Shown: one piece after another, positions 1 to 8,110 of the stretch | Position numbering within the stretch: the first letter of the stretch is position 1 | Layout: the number at the start of each line of letters is the position of its first letter | Assembly: GCF_043951915.1 (NCBI RefSeq) | Contig: NZ_JBINJD010000003.1 | Location: 1 to 64,000, forward strand | Reading direction: 5' to 3' | Origin: Alienimonas sp043951915 | GTDB taxonomy: Bacteria > Planctomycetota > Planctomycetia > Planctomycetales > Planctomycetaceae | DNA: 64,000 nucleotides | The notes under the pieces: model-generated | Databases searched by the model: none | The model's input: the letters and a program-made list of their open reading frames with translations, nothing else | Told to the model about the DNA's origin: nothing | Position numbers and translations under genes: made by a program

Positions 1-462
1 GGTGGGCGGCAGAGAGGACGTCGCCGGAAAGGTCACTCCTTCCGCCAGCGTGCCGCTGCGGACGGGCACCCAGTCCCCCGCGGCGGAGGCCGCAGCGCCA
101 GTCGCTGCGGCGCCCGCCAGACCGGCTCCGCTCCCGACCGCCCCGACGACGGCCGTCTCGCGCTCCGCGGGGACGACAACCCATCGCTCGCCGTTCGCCT
201 CGGCCCGGAACTCGTAGGGCACGCCCTCCTGCACCGCGTCCAAACGGGCGCGGGCCAGGTCGCTTCGGACGGCCTCGGCGCTGGATCGCAGGGCGTAGTC
301 GCCGAAGAACCGCAACGCCGAGGGCGCCACCACCGCCGCCAGCACGGCGAGCACCGTGAGGACCAGCAGAATCTCCACGAGGGTGAACCCGCGCGGCGCC
401 CGTAGGAACGGACGCGCATGGGCCGGCTCGGGATAGCGGCGGGGGGCGGTCGACCGTCTCAC
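1..462 (-). CDS. GspH-like type II secretion/pilus pseudopilin (3' end cut by window)
   Basis: This is a minor pseudopilin of a type II secretion or type IV-pilus-like apparatus, held in the inner membrane until its leader is cut. The frame opens with GTG, whose GTGA overlaps the stop of gspG, so the two are translationally coupled. Residues 24-33 read RGFTLVEILL, the prepilin peptidase site (cleavage after Gly25, Glu at +5 of the mature protein), followed by a hydrophobic helix of about 20 residues. The rest is a short globular domain ending in an open frame at base 1, so the C-terminus lies outside the window. It could also be GspI or another minor pseudopilin; the position after gspG favours GspH. 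Confidence 0.75.
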   Translation of the reverse strand, partial: MRRSTAPRRYPEPAHARPFLRAPRGFTLVEILLVLTVLAVLAAVVAPSALRFFGDYALRSSAEAVRSDLARARLDAVQEGVPYEFRAEANGERWVVVPAERETAVVGAVGSGAGLAGAAATGAAASAAGDWVPVRSGTLAEGVTFPATSSLPPT

Positions 463-938
463 GTGCCGACGGTGGACCAGTTGTTGACGTCGTCGCCGCT
501 GCCGTCCTCGTTCACGCCGTTCGGGCCGGCGCTCCAGATGTCCGGCTTGGTGCTGATCGTCTGGTGCGTGGCCGGGAACTGGTAGAACAGCGGCTGGTCC
601 CAGCCGTCCTTGGGCTGCTCGTCGATGTACGGGTCGACCTGCCGGCCGTCGATCGGCTCCGGCGCCATCAGCATCTGATTGACCTCTTGGGCGGAGCCCT
701 GCGGCGGGCGGCCGTTGTGGTCGATCGCGTACTGCTCGATGGCGCTCTGGTAGTTGGAGATCGCCACGCGGGTGGCGCTGATGTTCGCCTTCTGCTGCGA
801 ACCGAGCAGGTTCGGCACGACCAGGGCGGCGATCACCCCGAGGATGGCCAGCACCAACAGGACTTCGACCAGCGTGAAGCCCGCCCGACGGCGGGCGGAG
901 CGGAGGACGGGGCGGTCGGACACGGGAAGGGAACGCAT
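459..938 (-). CDS. gspG: Major pseudopilin GspG, type II secretion system
   Basis: The 159-residue protein carries the class III leader with a basic stretch, then AGFTLVEVLLVLAILGVIAA: cleavage after Gly20, Glu5 of the mature form, then the N-terminal helix. The C-terminal part has the GspG pattern of a Gly-x-x-Pro-rich, Asp-rich loop (KDGWDQPLFYQFP, then IWSAGPNGVNEDGSGDDVNNW), the calcium-binding end of this family. GspG polymerises into the periplasmic pseudopilus that pushes substrates through the secretin. The ATG at 938 is preferred to an in-frame TTG three codons upstream. It lies about 160 bases after gspF and overlaps the next pseudopilin gene by 4 bases. Confidence 0.92.
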   Translation of the reverse strand: MRSLPVSDRPVLRSARRRAGFTLVEVLLVLAILGVIAALVVPNLLGSQQKANISATRVAISNYQSAIEQYAIDHNGRPPQGSAQEVNQMLMAPEPIDGRQVDPYIDEQPKDGWDQPLFYQFPATHQTISTKPDIWSAGPNGVNEDGSGDDVNNWSTVGT

Positions 939-1099
939 GGGAGGCAAGCTCAGCGGAATTGATGCGGGGCTTCTGGAGGAAACCCCGGCGGGGAACGCAG
1001 GTTTCGGGAGACCGCCGCGGGTGCGACATTCTCCCGGCGATCGGTCGCGGTCGGGGGATTGTTCGCGGTCGGCGGGGCGAAGTCAGCCGGGGGCGGGGA

Positions 1100-2335
1100 T
1101 CATGCGATGCCGCTGCTCTTGAGGATGGGCAGCATCAGGGCGATACAGAGGAACAGGATCGCCCCGGCCATGACGGTCAGCATGATGGGCTCCAGCAGGC
1201 GGACGAACAGGTCGAGCTGGCGGGCGGTGTTCCGCTCGGTGGCGTCGGCGATGTCGATGAGGACCTGTTCCAAATTGTTCGCCTCCTCGCCGACGGCGAT
1301 CATCTCCGTGACCTCTTCCGGAAACTGCCCGGAGGAGGCCAGCGGTCCGGCGATGCTGCGGCCGGCGGTAATACTCTCGGAGGCCTGCTCGATCGCCGCC
1401 GACAGCACCCGGTTGCCGGTGGCGTCCTTGGCGATCCGCAGGCTCTGCAGAATCGGTACGCCGTTGTGCAGCAGGGTGCCGAGGATTCGGCAGAACCGGG
1501 CGATCGCCAGGCTGCGGGCGATCGGGCCGAAGCCGACCTCCTTCTTCCCCACCTTCACCCCGAACAGTCGCACCCGGTCCCACTTCAGCCGCCCCTCCTC
1601 CGTCTCGCGGACGTAGCGGACGAGGAAGTACAGCCCCGCGGCCAGCGCGGCGACGATCACCACGGCCCACTGGCTGCGGAGGACGTCGCTGGCGGACATC
1701 AGCAGACTGGTCGCCGCGGGCAGTTCGCCGCTCTCGGCCATCCGCTCGAAGATCGGGGCGAAGTTGGGCACGAAGAAGGTGACCATCGCGATCACGATGG
1801 CGCTGCCCATCACCATCAAAAACAGCGGGTAGACCATCGCCCCGACGACCCGCCCGCGGAGTTCCTGCTGGTGCTCGGTGAAGGCCGCGATCCGCTTGAG
1901 CACGTCCTCGAGGAAGCCGCCCTCCTCGCCGGCCGTGATCATGCTGACGGCCAACTCGCTGAACGCCTTGGGGTGCCGCCGCATGGCGTCGGCGAGGCGG
2001 TTGCCGTCGGCAACCTCCGTTCGCACGTCCTCCAACACGGCCTGCAAGGCGGGGGCCGGGCTCTTGCGCTCCAGCAGTTCGAGACTGCGGAGCAGCGGCA
2101 CCCCGCTCTTCAGCAGGTCGGAGAGCTGCGAGTAGAACGCCGCGAGGTGCTTGCCCCCCACCCGCTTCGTCCCGGCCTTCGCCTTGGAGCGGGCGGCGTC
2201 GTCCAGTTCGACCGACAGCGGAAACAGCCCCCGCCCGGCCAGCGTGGTCAGCGCGTCCCGCTCCCCCGCGGCGGAGATCGTGCCGGTCAGCGAGGCGCCG
2301 GAGGCGTCCCGGGCGGTGTAGGCGAAGTCAGGCAA
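1100..2335 (-). CDS. gspF: Inner-membrane platform protein GspF, type II secretion
   Basis: The 411-residue protein starts PDFAYTARDASGASLTG, the typical GspF/PilC N-terminus, and holds two T2SSF domains (about residues 65-190 and 270-400). Each domain ends in long hydrophobic segments such as YPLFLMVMGSAIVIAMVTFF, and the protein ends in a third at LDLFVRLLEPIMLTVMAGA. It forms the membrane platform that couples the GspE ATPase to pseudopilus assembly. The start is TTG at 2335; no ATG or GTG lies close by in frame, and the family N-terminus fixes it. No Shine-Dalgarno is visible because the upstream bases belong to a palindromic repeat that fills the gspE-gspF gap. The gene follows gspE and precedes gspG in one transcription direction. 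Confidence 0.93.
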   Translation of the reverse strand: MPDFAYTARDASGASLTGTISAAGERDALTTLAGRGLFPLSVELDDAARSKAKAGTKRVGGKHLAAFYSQLSDLLKSGVPLLRSLELLERKSPAPALQAVLEDVRTEVADGNRLADAMRRHPKAFSELAVSMITAGEEGGFLEDVLKRIAAFTEHQQELRGRVVGAMVYPLFLMVMGSAIVIAMVTFFVPNFAPIFERMAESGELPAATSLLMSASDVLRSQWAVVIVAALAAGLYFLVRYVRETEEGRLKWDRVRLFGVKVGKKEVGFGPIARSLAIARFCRILGTLLHNGVPILQSLRIAKDATGNRVLSAAIEQASESITAGRSIAGPLASSGQFPEEVTEMIAVGEEANNLEQVLIDIADATERNTARQLDLFVRLLEPIMLTVMAGAILFLCIALMLPILKSSGIA

Positions 2336-2339
2336 GGGG

Positions 2340-2477
2340 ATTTCGGATGTGGGAAGTCGGATGTCGGATGTGCAGCGGGAATCTTCTCAGGAAGGGGGAT
2401 TCGGATGGGGCGCGGTGGGCCGTCCGTCCGCCGTTTGTTCAGCAGAGGAGCCAAACGACACATCCCACATCCGAAAT
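2340..2477. repeat. Inverted-repeat element filling the gspE-gspF spacer
   Basis: A perfect 15-base inverted repeat (ATTTCGGATGTGGGA at 2340-2354 and its complement at 2463-2477) encloses about 108 bases. The left arm is followed by tandem CGGATGT words. The element occupies essentially the whole gap between the gspE stop (2491) and the gspF TTG start (2335). The oligonucleotide style and position suggest a dispersed intergenic repeat (REP/MITE-like). Copy number elsewhere in the genome cannot be judged here. Confidence 0.6.
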
Positions 2478-2490
2478 TCGCAATCCGACA

Positions 2491-4173
2491 TCAGTCCATG
2501 TCCCCCTTGGTGACCCGCACAACCTCCTCCAGACTCGTTTCGCCGCTGAGGCAGCGTTGCCAGCCGCTGTCGCGGAGGGTGGTCATGCCGTTCTTGCGGC
2601 CGTGGCGGCGGATCGCGTCGGTCGGGGCGTTTTCGGAGACCATCTGCCGTAGCTCGTCGTCGGAGATGAGCAGTTCGAAGATGCCCGTTCGGCCGCGGTA
2701 GCCGGTCTCCCCGCAGGCCCGACAGCCGACCGCCTTCCACAGCGTCGCCGGCGGTTCGCCCTTGATGCCGGGCGGCAGGTCGCGGGGATCGAAGTCGTAT
2801 TCCCGTTTGCAGTCCGGGCAGAGCTTCCGCACCAGCCGCTGGGCGAGGATCGCCTCGACCGTGCTGGCGACGAGGTAGCTTTCCACGCCCATGTCGATCA
2901 GACGGGTGAACGATCCGGGGGCGTCGTTGGTGTGCAGCGTGCTGAACACGAGGTGGCCGGTGAGGCTCGCTTGGATTGCCGCCTGGGCCGTCTCGCCGTC
3001 CCGGATTTCGCCGATCAGCACCACGTCCGGGTCGTGCCGGAGGATGCTGCGGAGCCCGGCGGCGAACGTCAGCCCAACCTTAGAATGCACCTGAATCTGG
3101 CTGATGCCCTCGGATTGGTACTCGACCGGGTCCTCGACGGTGATGACCTTCACCTCCGGGGACTTGATCTCGTTCAGGGCCGAGTACAGCGTCGACGACT
3201 TACCGGAGCCCGTCGGGCCGGTGACGAGGATGATGCCGTTCGGCTGGGCGCACGCCTGCCGGAAGGGCTCGATCACGTTCGGCGGCATGCCCACGTTTTT
3301 CAGGTCGAACGTCATGCGGCTCTTGTCGAGCAGACGCATGACAATGCCCTCGCCGTGGATCATGGGGATGATCGAGACGCGAACGTCGATCTCCCGGCCC
3401 TTCACCCGCAGCTGGATGCGGCCGTCCTGGGGGCGGCGTTTCTCGGCGATGTTCAGCCGCGACATGATCTTCAGCCGGGTGATCATCGCGTTCTGAAAGT
3501 GCGTGATCTCCGGCGGCATCGGCTGGATGCGCAGCACCCCGTCGATCCGGAAGCGGATCGTCAGCCCCCGCTCGCCCGGCTCGACGTGGATGTCGGAGGC
3601 GCCCTTGTCCAGCGCCTCGACCAGCAGTTCGTTGACCAGCTTGATCACGCTGGCGGCCTGGGCCTCCTCGGCCTCCTCGCCGAGGTCCTCGCCCAACTCC
3701 TCCAGCAGTTCGACCCCCTCCTCCTCCCGCCGAGCGACCAGGGCGCTGACGGTGTCGCCGCCGACGCCGAGGTGCGCCTTGATGAGCCCCGCGATGTCCT
3801 CCCGGCGGGCGAGCGCCGGGATCAGGCTGAGGCCGGAGAGGGAGCTGAGTTCGTCCAGCCCCTCCAAGTCGAACGGATCGCTGGTGGCGACCACCACCCG
3901 CCCGTTCTGCTCGTACAGCGGGAGGAGCGTGTGGCGGAAGATCGGGGCGGCCGGAAAGCGTTCCAGCAGGCCCTCCTCGATCTCGAAATCCTTCAGATCG
4001 ATGAACGGGTAGCCCAGTTCGTCCCCGATGGCCGCGAGCGCGGCCTGTTCGGAGACCATGCCGAGATCCACCGCGGCTTGATCGACCCGCCGGCCGTTGC
4101 GGCCGGCCCGGGCGGCTTCGAGCTGATCGGCGGTGAGAAGCCCGCGCCGGGCGAGCATGGCGCCAAGGTCCAT
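2491..4173 (-). CDS. gspE: Type II secretion ATPase GspE
   Basis: This cytoplasmic ATPase of 560 residues powers pseudopilus assembly. An N-terminal GspE/MshEN domain spans about residues 1-150. The ATPase core shows Walker A GPTGSGKSS (319-327), an Asp box (PDVVLIGEIRDGETA, with the Walker B at 384-389), a His box (GHLVFSTLHTND) and the zinc tetracysteine CxxC...CxxC (452/455 and 484/487) typical of GspE/PilB. The start is ATG at 4173, one base after the TGA of the upstream secretin-like gene, with GGTGA as a likely ribosome site. An upstream in-frame start at 4242 would only add Ala/Gly residues read from that gene's glycine-rich end. The gene is followed by gspF across a repeat element. 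Confidence 0.95.
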   Translation of the reverse strand: MDLGAMLARRGLLTADQLEAARAGRNGRRVDQAAVDLGMVSEQAALAAIGDELGYPFIDLKDFEIEEGLLERFPAAPIFRHTLLPLYEQNGRVVVATSDPFDLEGLDELSSLSGLSLIPALARREDIAGLIKAHLGVGGDTVSALVARREEEGVELLEELGEDLGEEAEEAQAASVIKLVNELLVEALDKGASDIHVEPGERGLTIRFRIDGVLRIQPMPPEITHFQNAMITRLKIMSRLNIAEKRRPQDGRIQLRVKGREIDVRVSIIPMIHGEGIVMRLLDKSRMTFDLKNVGMPPNVIEPFRQACAQPNGIILVTGPTGSGKSSTLYSALNEIKSPEVKVITVEDPVEYQSEGISQIQVHSKVGLTFAAGLRSILRHDPDVVLIGEIRDGETAQAAIQASLTGHLVFSTLHTNDAPGSFTRLIDMGVESYLVASTVEAILAQRLVRKLCPDCKREYDFDPRDLPPGIKGEPPATLWKAVGCRACGETGYRGRTGIFELLISDDELRQMVSENAPTDAIRRHGRKNGMTTLRDSGWQRCLSGETSLEEVVRVTKGDMD

Positions 4174-4174
4174 T

Positions 4175-7100
4175 TCACCGCCCCCCGCGTCCGCCGCGGC
4201 CCCGGCCGCCGCCCCCGCCGCGTCCGCCGCCGTCGTCGTCACCTCCGCGACCGCCGAAGCCCCCGCGGCCGCCGCCGTCGCCTCCGCCGCCGCCGCGGTT
4301 CCGCATGAGCTGCTGGAACATCAGCGCCCGCGCGGCGGCGTCGCCGCCCCGGGCGTTATCGTCGGAGCTGGACGAGGAGGAAGAGGACGACGACCCGCCG
4401 CCGGTCGACCGAGGCGACCGCACCACCGAGCCGCCGCCGCTGCTGACGCGGGGCATCATCGAGCTGAGGGCGGCCGTCACGCTGCTGGGGTTGGCGTCGC
4501 GAAGCGTCATGAACTGCACTCCGCGTTCGGCGTCCTTGGCGGCGTCGTCGAGGTCCTGCACGAGGTCCTCGACCTGCTGGAACAGGCTTTCCGGGGCGGA
4601 GACGACCAACCGGCTGGTCCGGGTGTCCACGCCGATCGACAGCTGCACCGCCGCGGCGTCCGGACCGCCGGCCATCCCGCCCATCAGCATCGCCAGCGGA
4701 TTATCGCCGCCGCCGCCGCCCCGCCCGCCGCGGCTTCGTGAGGCCATCTGGGCGGCCATGCCGTCGGCGGTCTGTTCCTTGAAGACTTCGCGAACGATCT
4801 CGGCCACCTCGTTTACGTCCGCGTATTGCACGGGGATCGTGCGGGGCAGGCGTTCGCGGGCGTTGTCCGGCCGGCTGTCGGCGTCCAGCACGGTGAGCAA
4901 CTGCTCCACTTGCCGCACCCCCTCCCGCGGACCCTGCACGTAGAGGGCGTTCGCCCGCACGTCCGGGACGATCTTCAGCGAGGTCACGCCCCCGAGCGAA
5001 CTGACGCCGGCGACATCCATTAGACTGCCGCCGAACTCCGACAGCCCGGAGGCCATCGTGCCCATCATCGAGCCGTCGCTGCTCGTCCCGGCGACGCTGG
5101 CGGAGGGGATCAGCTGTTCGAGCGTCTCCGCGGTCGTCGTGGCGTCCGCGTTGACGAGGTAGAAGACGTTCCAGCCGTTATCCGGCGGAATCAGGGCGCC
5201 GAGGCGGGCGACCAGGTCCTCCAATTCGTTCAACTTCTCCTCGTTTTCCGAATAGAGCACGAGCTGACCGTCCAGCACCGTCATCGTGACCGGGGCGTTC
5301 GGATCACTCGCGGTGGGGGATTCGTCGGAGGCGTTCCCGGCCGCCGCTTCCAGGGCGTCCTCCAGGGATCCAGTCGGCTCGGCCGCCGACGCGTTCGAAT
5401 CGGCCGGCTGCGGTTCGGCCGGGGCTTCGGCGGGCGGCGGGACGGCGGGGTCTTCCTGCGGGAGCGAGAAGTTAGGGCCGCCGAGGACGCGGAAGGGGTC
5501 GTCCAACCGGGCCTCCGTCTGCGGGGCGCCCTCGTCCTCCTCCTGCGTCCGGGACGCCGGGGCGCCGCGGCGGTCGACCGCGTTGGGCGCCGCGGGGGTG
5601 ACGATGCGGATCGGCGAGGGATCGCGGACCTCCCACATCTGGCGGAGCAGCGGGATCATCCGGTCCGGGTCGCGGCCGCCCAGCGAGAGGGTCCGCAACG
5701 TCCCGCCGGCGGCCCGCTGGCCGGTGCCGTCCTCGCCCAGTTGCAGAAGGAGTTGCTTGATCTCGGACACCTGATCCGGCGAGGCCCGCACCAGCAGGCG
5801 CCGGCCCAGCGGGTCCGGCTCCACAACCGGGGCGTTCTCGCCCTCGGTAATAAACATGTTGTTGAGGGTCAGCGTGACGCTGAGCGGGTCGAGCCGCGAC
5901 AGCGGGATGACCACCGACTGCGTCTCCGCCCGCACGTTGCCGTCGATCTGCTCGATGATCTCCGCGATCCGCTCCTGCTGGCCCGGGGCCGCGTTGACGT
6001 GCACGGCTCGGCCGCGGTCGTCCTCGTTCACCATCGCGTCCGGGAACAGGCCGACGATCGTGTCGCGCACGTCGTCGGGATCGGCGGACTGCAGCGCGTA
6101 GGAGCGGAACACCGGCCGGCTGGAGGCGTAGGCGATCGGGTTGCCGTCCGCGTCCTCGGACACGTCCACCGCCTTCAGAATCTCTTTCACCAGCAGGATC
6201 TGCTCCGGCCGGGCGGTGACCAGCAGGGTCTGCGTCCGCTCGTCGGCGGCGACGGAGATCTCCTCGTCGTCGTTGTTGTTGCCGCCCCGACGGCGGGGGT
6301 CGCGACTGTTATTCGTCTCGATCCCGAGTTGCGTCCGCACGGCCATCGCCGCGTCGTACGCGTCGAGGTGCTTGAGGGGGATCTGCTCGAAGACGATCTC
6401 CTGACCAAGTTCCCCCAACAGGGCGGCGATCCGGCGGACGTTCCCGCCGATGTCCCGCACCACGACGCTGTTCATCGCCGTCAGCGACGCCGCGGTCCCC
6501 TGCGGGCCGAGGAACGGTTCGATCTCCTGCACCGCGGTCTTGGCGTCGCCCGCCTGCAGGGGAATCACGACCCGGACCAGTTCGTTGTCGCCGCGGTCCG
6601 GCAGGTCCTCGAGGGCCACGTCCGGCACGAGGTTCGGCGGGATGCCCTCGTCGATGTTGGCGCAGATCAGGAACCGGTCGCGACGGACCAGCACGTAGCC
6701 CCGCTGGAGCAGGTAGCCGTTGAGGATGTCCAGCGCCTCGGTGGCGGTGTACTGGCCGTCGTCGAAGTAGTTGAACGTACCCGGCGGGACCGGCCCGGGG
6801 TCGAGGGTCAGTCCGGCGAACTCCGCGAACTCCCGCAGCACCGGCTCCCAGGGGGCGTAGCGGAAGTTAAAGCTCATCGTCTCCTCCTCCACGCCGACCT
6901 GCCCCTCGGCGACGGCCGCCGGCCCGGCTTCGCGGTCCGGCTCGCTCGCCGCCGCGTCCGCGGCCTCCGTTGCCGACGCGGCGTCCGACATGGCCGGCTC
7001 CGCCGCGGGGCGGCGGCCGAAGTCGATGGTGGCCGTGGCGCCCTCCGGCACGGCGGTGTCGAACTCGCGCAGGGTCCCGACCGACCGGCCGGAGACCCTC

Positions 7101-7810
7101 TGCGGCCCGGCGCCGCCGCGACGGTCGCCGCCGCCGAACAGGTTGTAGGACGGCTCCTCGCCGATCTTCTGCTGGTAGGCGTTCCGCTGCTCCTCGGAGA
7201 CCTTCTCCAACATTTTCTCCTCGAGCTGCTGGCGCCACTCCGGGTCGCGGAACTTGCCCCAGTCGCCGCTCTCCCGCAGCTTGGCGACCTCCGCGTCGCG
7301 GATTTCCCGCATCGCGGCGCGCTGCTCGTCGGTCAGGTTAAGGTCGCCGGCGAGATCGTCGTTCTCGATCAGGCCCGACACGCCCCGCTGCCGGATCTGG
7401 AGCTGCCGGTAGCGTTCCTGCTGTTCGTCGGTGAAGACTTCCGAGGCCTGCTCCTGGAACTTCTGCTCGGCGGCCCGCATCTGCTCGCCGATCTGTTCGC
7501 GGACCTTCTGCCGTTCCTCGTCGGTGGTGGCGTTGCGGAACATCTCGCCGATTTTTTCTCGGTCCATGCCCCGGGTCTCCTCGCGCAAGGCGCGAAGTTT
7601 CTCGACCTGCTCGTCGGTCAGGCCGACTTCCTCCCGAAAGCCTTCGTTCTCAAACAGTTGCGGCGGACCGCCGGGACCGCGGCCCCCCCCGGGACCGCGC
7701 TGGGCGAAGGCGGGGGCGGAGCAGACCAGGGCCAGCGTCGCCGCCCACAGCACATGGCGACCGAAGCCGCCCGCGAGCGGATGCGGCGAGAGTGCAATTG
7801 AGCGGGACAT
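4175..7810 (-). CDS. Very large secretin N-domain protein with Spy-like N-terminus and no pore domain
   Basis: The 1211-residue exported protein heads the gsp operon. After a signal peptide (cleavage near ...SAPAFA|QRG, residue 36) comes a helical region to about residue 230 with repeated L-T-D-E-Q motifs, as in Spy/CpxP-type LTXXQ proteins. A low-complexity linker follows, then several secretin N1-like repeats (for example VIPLQAGDAKTAVQEIEPFL, VIPLSRLDPLSVTLTLNNMF and TIPVQYADVNEVAEIVREVF). The C-terminus is a run of ten serines and an RGG/glycine-rich tail. The conserved outer-membrane secretin barrel, with its final VPxLGxxPxxGxLF-type motif, is not present. The position suggests a GspD role, but it probably acts as a periplasmic ring or scaffold. 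ATG 7810 is preferred to an in-frame TTG at 7870. Confidence 0.75.
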   Translation of the reverse strand: MSRSIALSPHPLAGGFGRHVLWAATLALVCSAPAFAQRGPGGGRGPGGPPQLFENEGFREEVGLTDEQVEKLRALREETRGMDREKIGEMFRNATTDEERQKVREQIGEQMRAAEQKFQEQASEVFTDEQQERYRQLQIRQRGVSGLIENDDLAGDLNLTDEQRAAMREIRDAEVAKLRESGDWGKFRDPEWRQQLEEKMLEKVSEEQRNAYQQKIGEEPSYNLFGGGDRRGGAGPQRVSGRSVGTLREFDTAVPEGATATIDFGRRPAAEPAMSDAASATEAADAAASEPDREAGPAAVAEGQVGVEEETMSFNFRYAPWEPVLREFAEFAGLTLDPGPVPPGTFNYFDDGQYTATEALDILNGYLLQRGYVLVRRDRFLICANIDEGIPPNLVPDVALEDLPDRGDNELVRVVIPLQAGDAKTAVQEIEPFLGPQGTAASLTAMNSVVVRDIGGNVRRIAALLGELGQEIVFEQIPLKHLDAYDAAMAVRTQLGIETNNSRDPRRRGGNNNDDEEISVAADERTQTLLVTARPEQILLVKEILKAVDVSEDADGNPIAYASSRPVFRSYALQSADPDDVRDTIVGLFPDAMVNEDDRGRAVHVNAAPGQQERIAEIIEQIDGNVRAETQSVVIPLSRLDPLSVTLTLNNMFITEGENAPVVEPDPLGRRLLVRASPDQVSEIKQLLLQLGEDGTGQRAAGGTLRTLSLGGRDPDRMIPLLRQMWEVRDPSPIRIVTPAAPNAVDRRGAPASRTQEEDEGAPQTEARLDDPFRVLGGPNFSLPQEDPAVPPPAEAPAEPQPADSNASAAEPTGSLEDALEAAAGNASDESPTASDPNAPVTMTVLDGQLVLYSENEEKLNELEDLVARLGALIPPDNGWNVFYLVNADATTTAETLEQLIPSASVAGTSSDGSMMGTMASGLSEFGGSLMDVAGVSSLGGVTSLKIVPDVRANALYVQGPREGVRQVEQLLTVLDADSRPDNARERLPRTIPVQYADVNEVAEIVREVFKEQTADGMAAQMASRSRGGRGGGGGDNPLAMLMGGMAGGPDAAAVQLSIGVDTRTSRLVVSAPESLFQQVEDLVQDLDDAAKDAERGVQFMTLRDANPSSVTAALSSMMPRVSSGGGSVVRSPRSTGGGSSSSSSSSSSDDNARGGDAAARALMFQQLMRNRGGGGGDGGGRGGFGGRGGDDDGGGRGGGGGRGRGGRGGR

Positions 7811-8110
7811 GCGGCGCTGGGGGCAGGCGGAAGGGGCGGACGAAACGAGGGACGCGAGGGCGAATTTCAATACGGCAGGGTCGAATGCTACGAGCGGCCG
7901 GGGGGGCGGTCGACGGGCGGTTCAATCTCGGTCGGCGGGCGGCCGGGACGGCGACGGGCGACGACGGTTCGAGCGACGACGCGGGCGCGTCGCCGATGGG
8001 GCACGTCGGAAAACAAGGGTCGAACCGACACCTTCGGGGCGCGACCGGTGTTCCCTAGGATAGTTCAACCCCGCCGCCGCGGCGGAGGACCTCTCAAAAT
8101 CTCGAAAGCT
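7811..8110. other. Divergent promoter region between the gsp operon and the EF-hand gene
   Basis: This 300-base gap separates two divergently transcribed genes for exported proteins and must hold both promoters. No convincing -35/-10 pair, hairpin or small coding frame stands out. The last 20 bases before the EF-hand start (CTCTCAAAATCTCGAAAGCT) are noticeably A/T-richer than the surroundings. Confidence 0.4.

Noticed and set aside
959..2701. A 580-codon open frame on the plus strand opposite gspF and gspE
   Set aside because: Antisense to clear gsp genes. High-GC third positions leave the opposite strand short of stops, and the translation is low-complexity with no motif.
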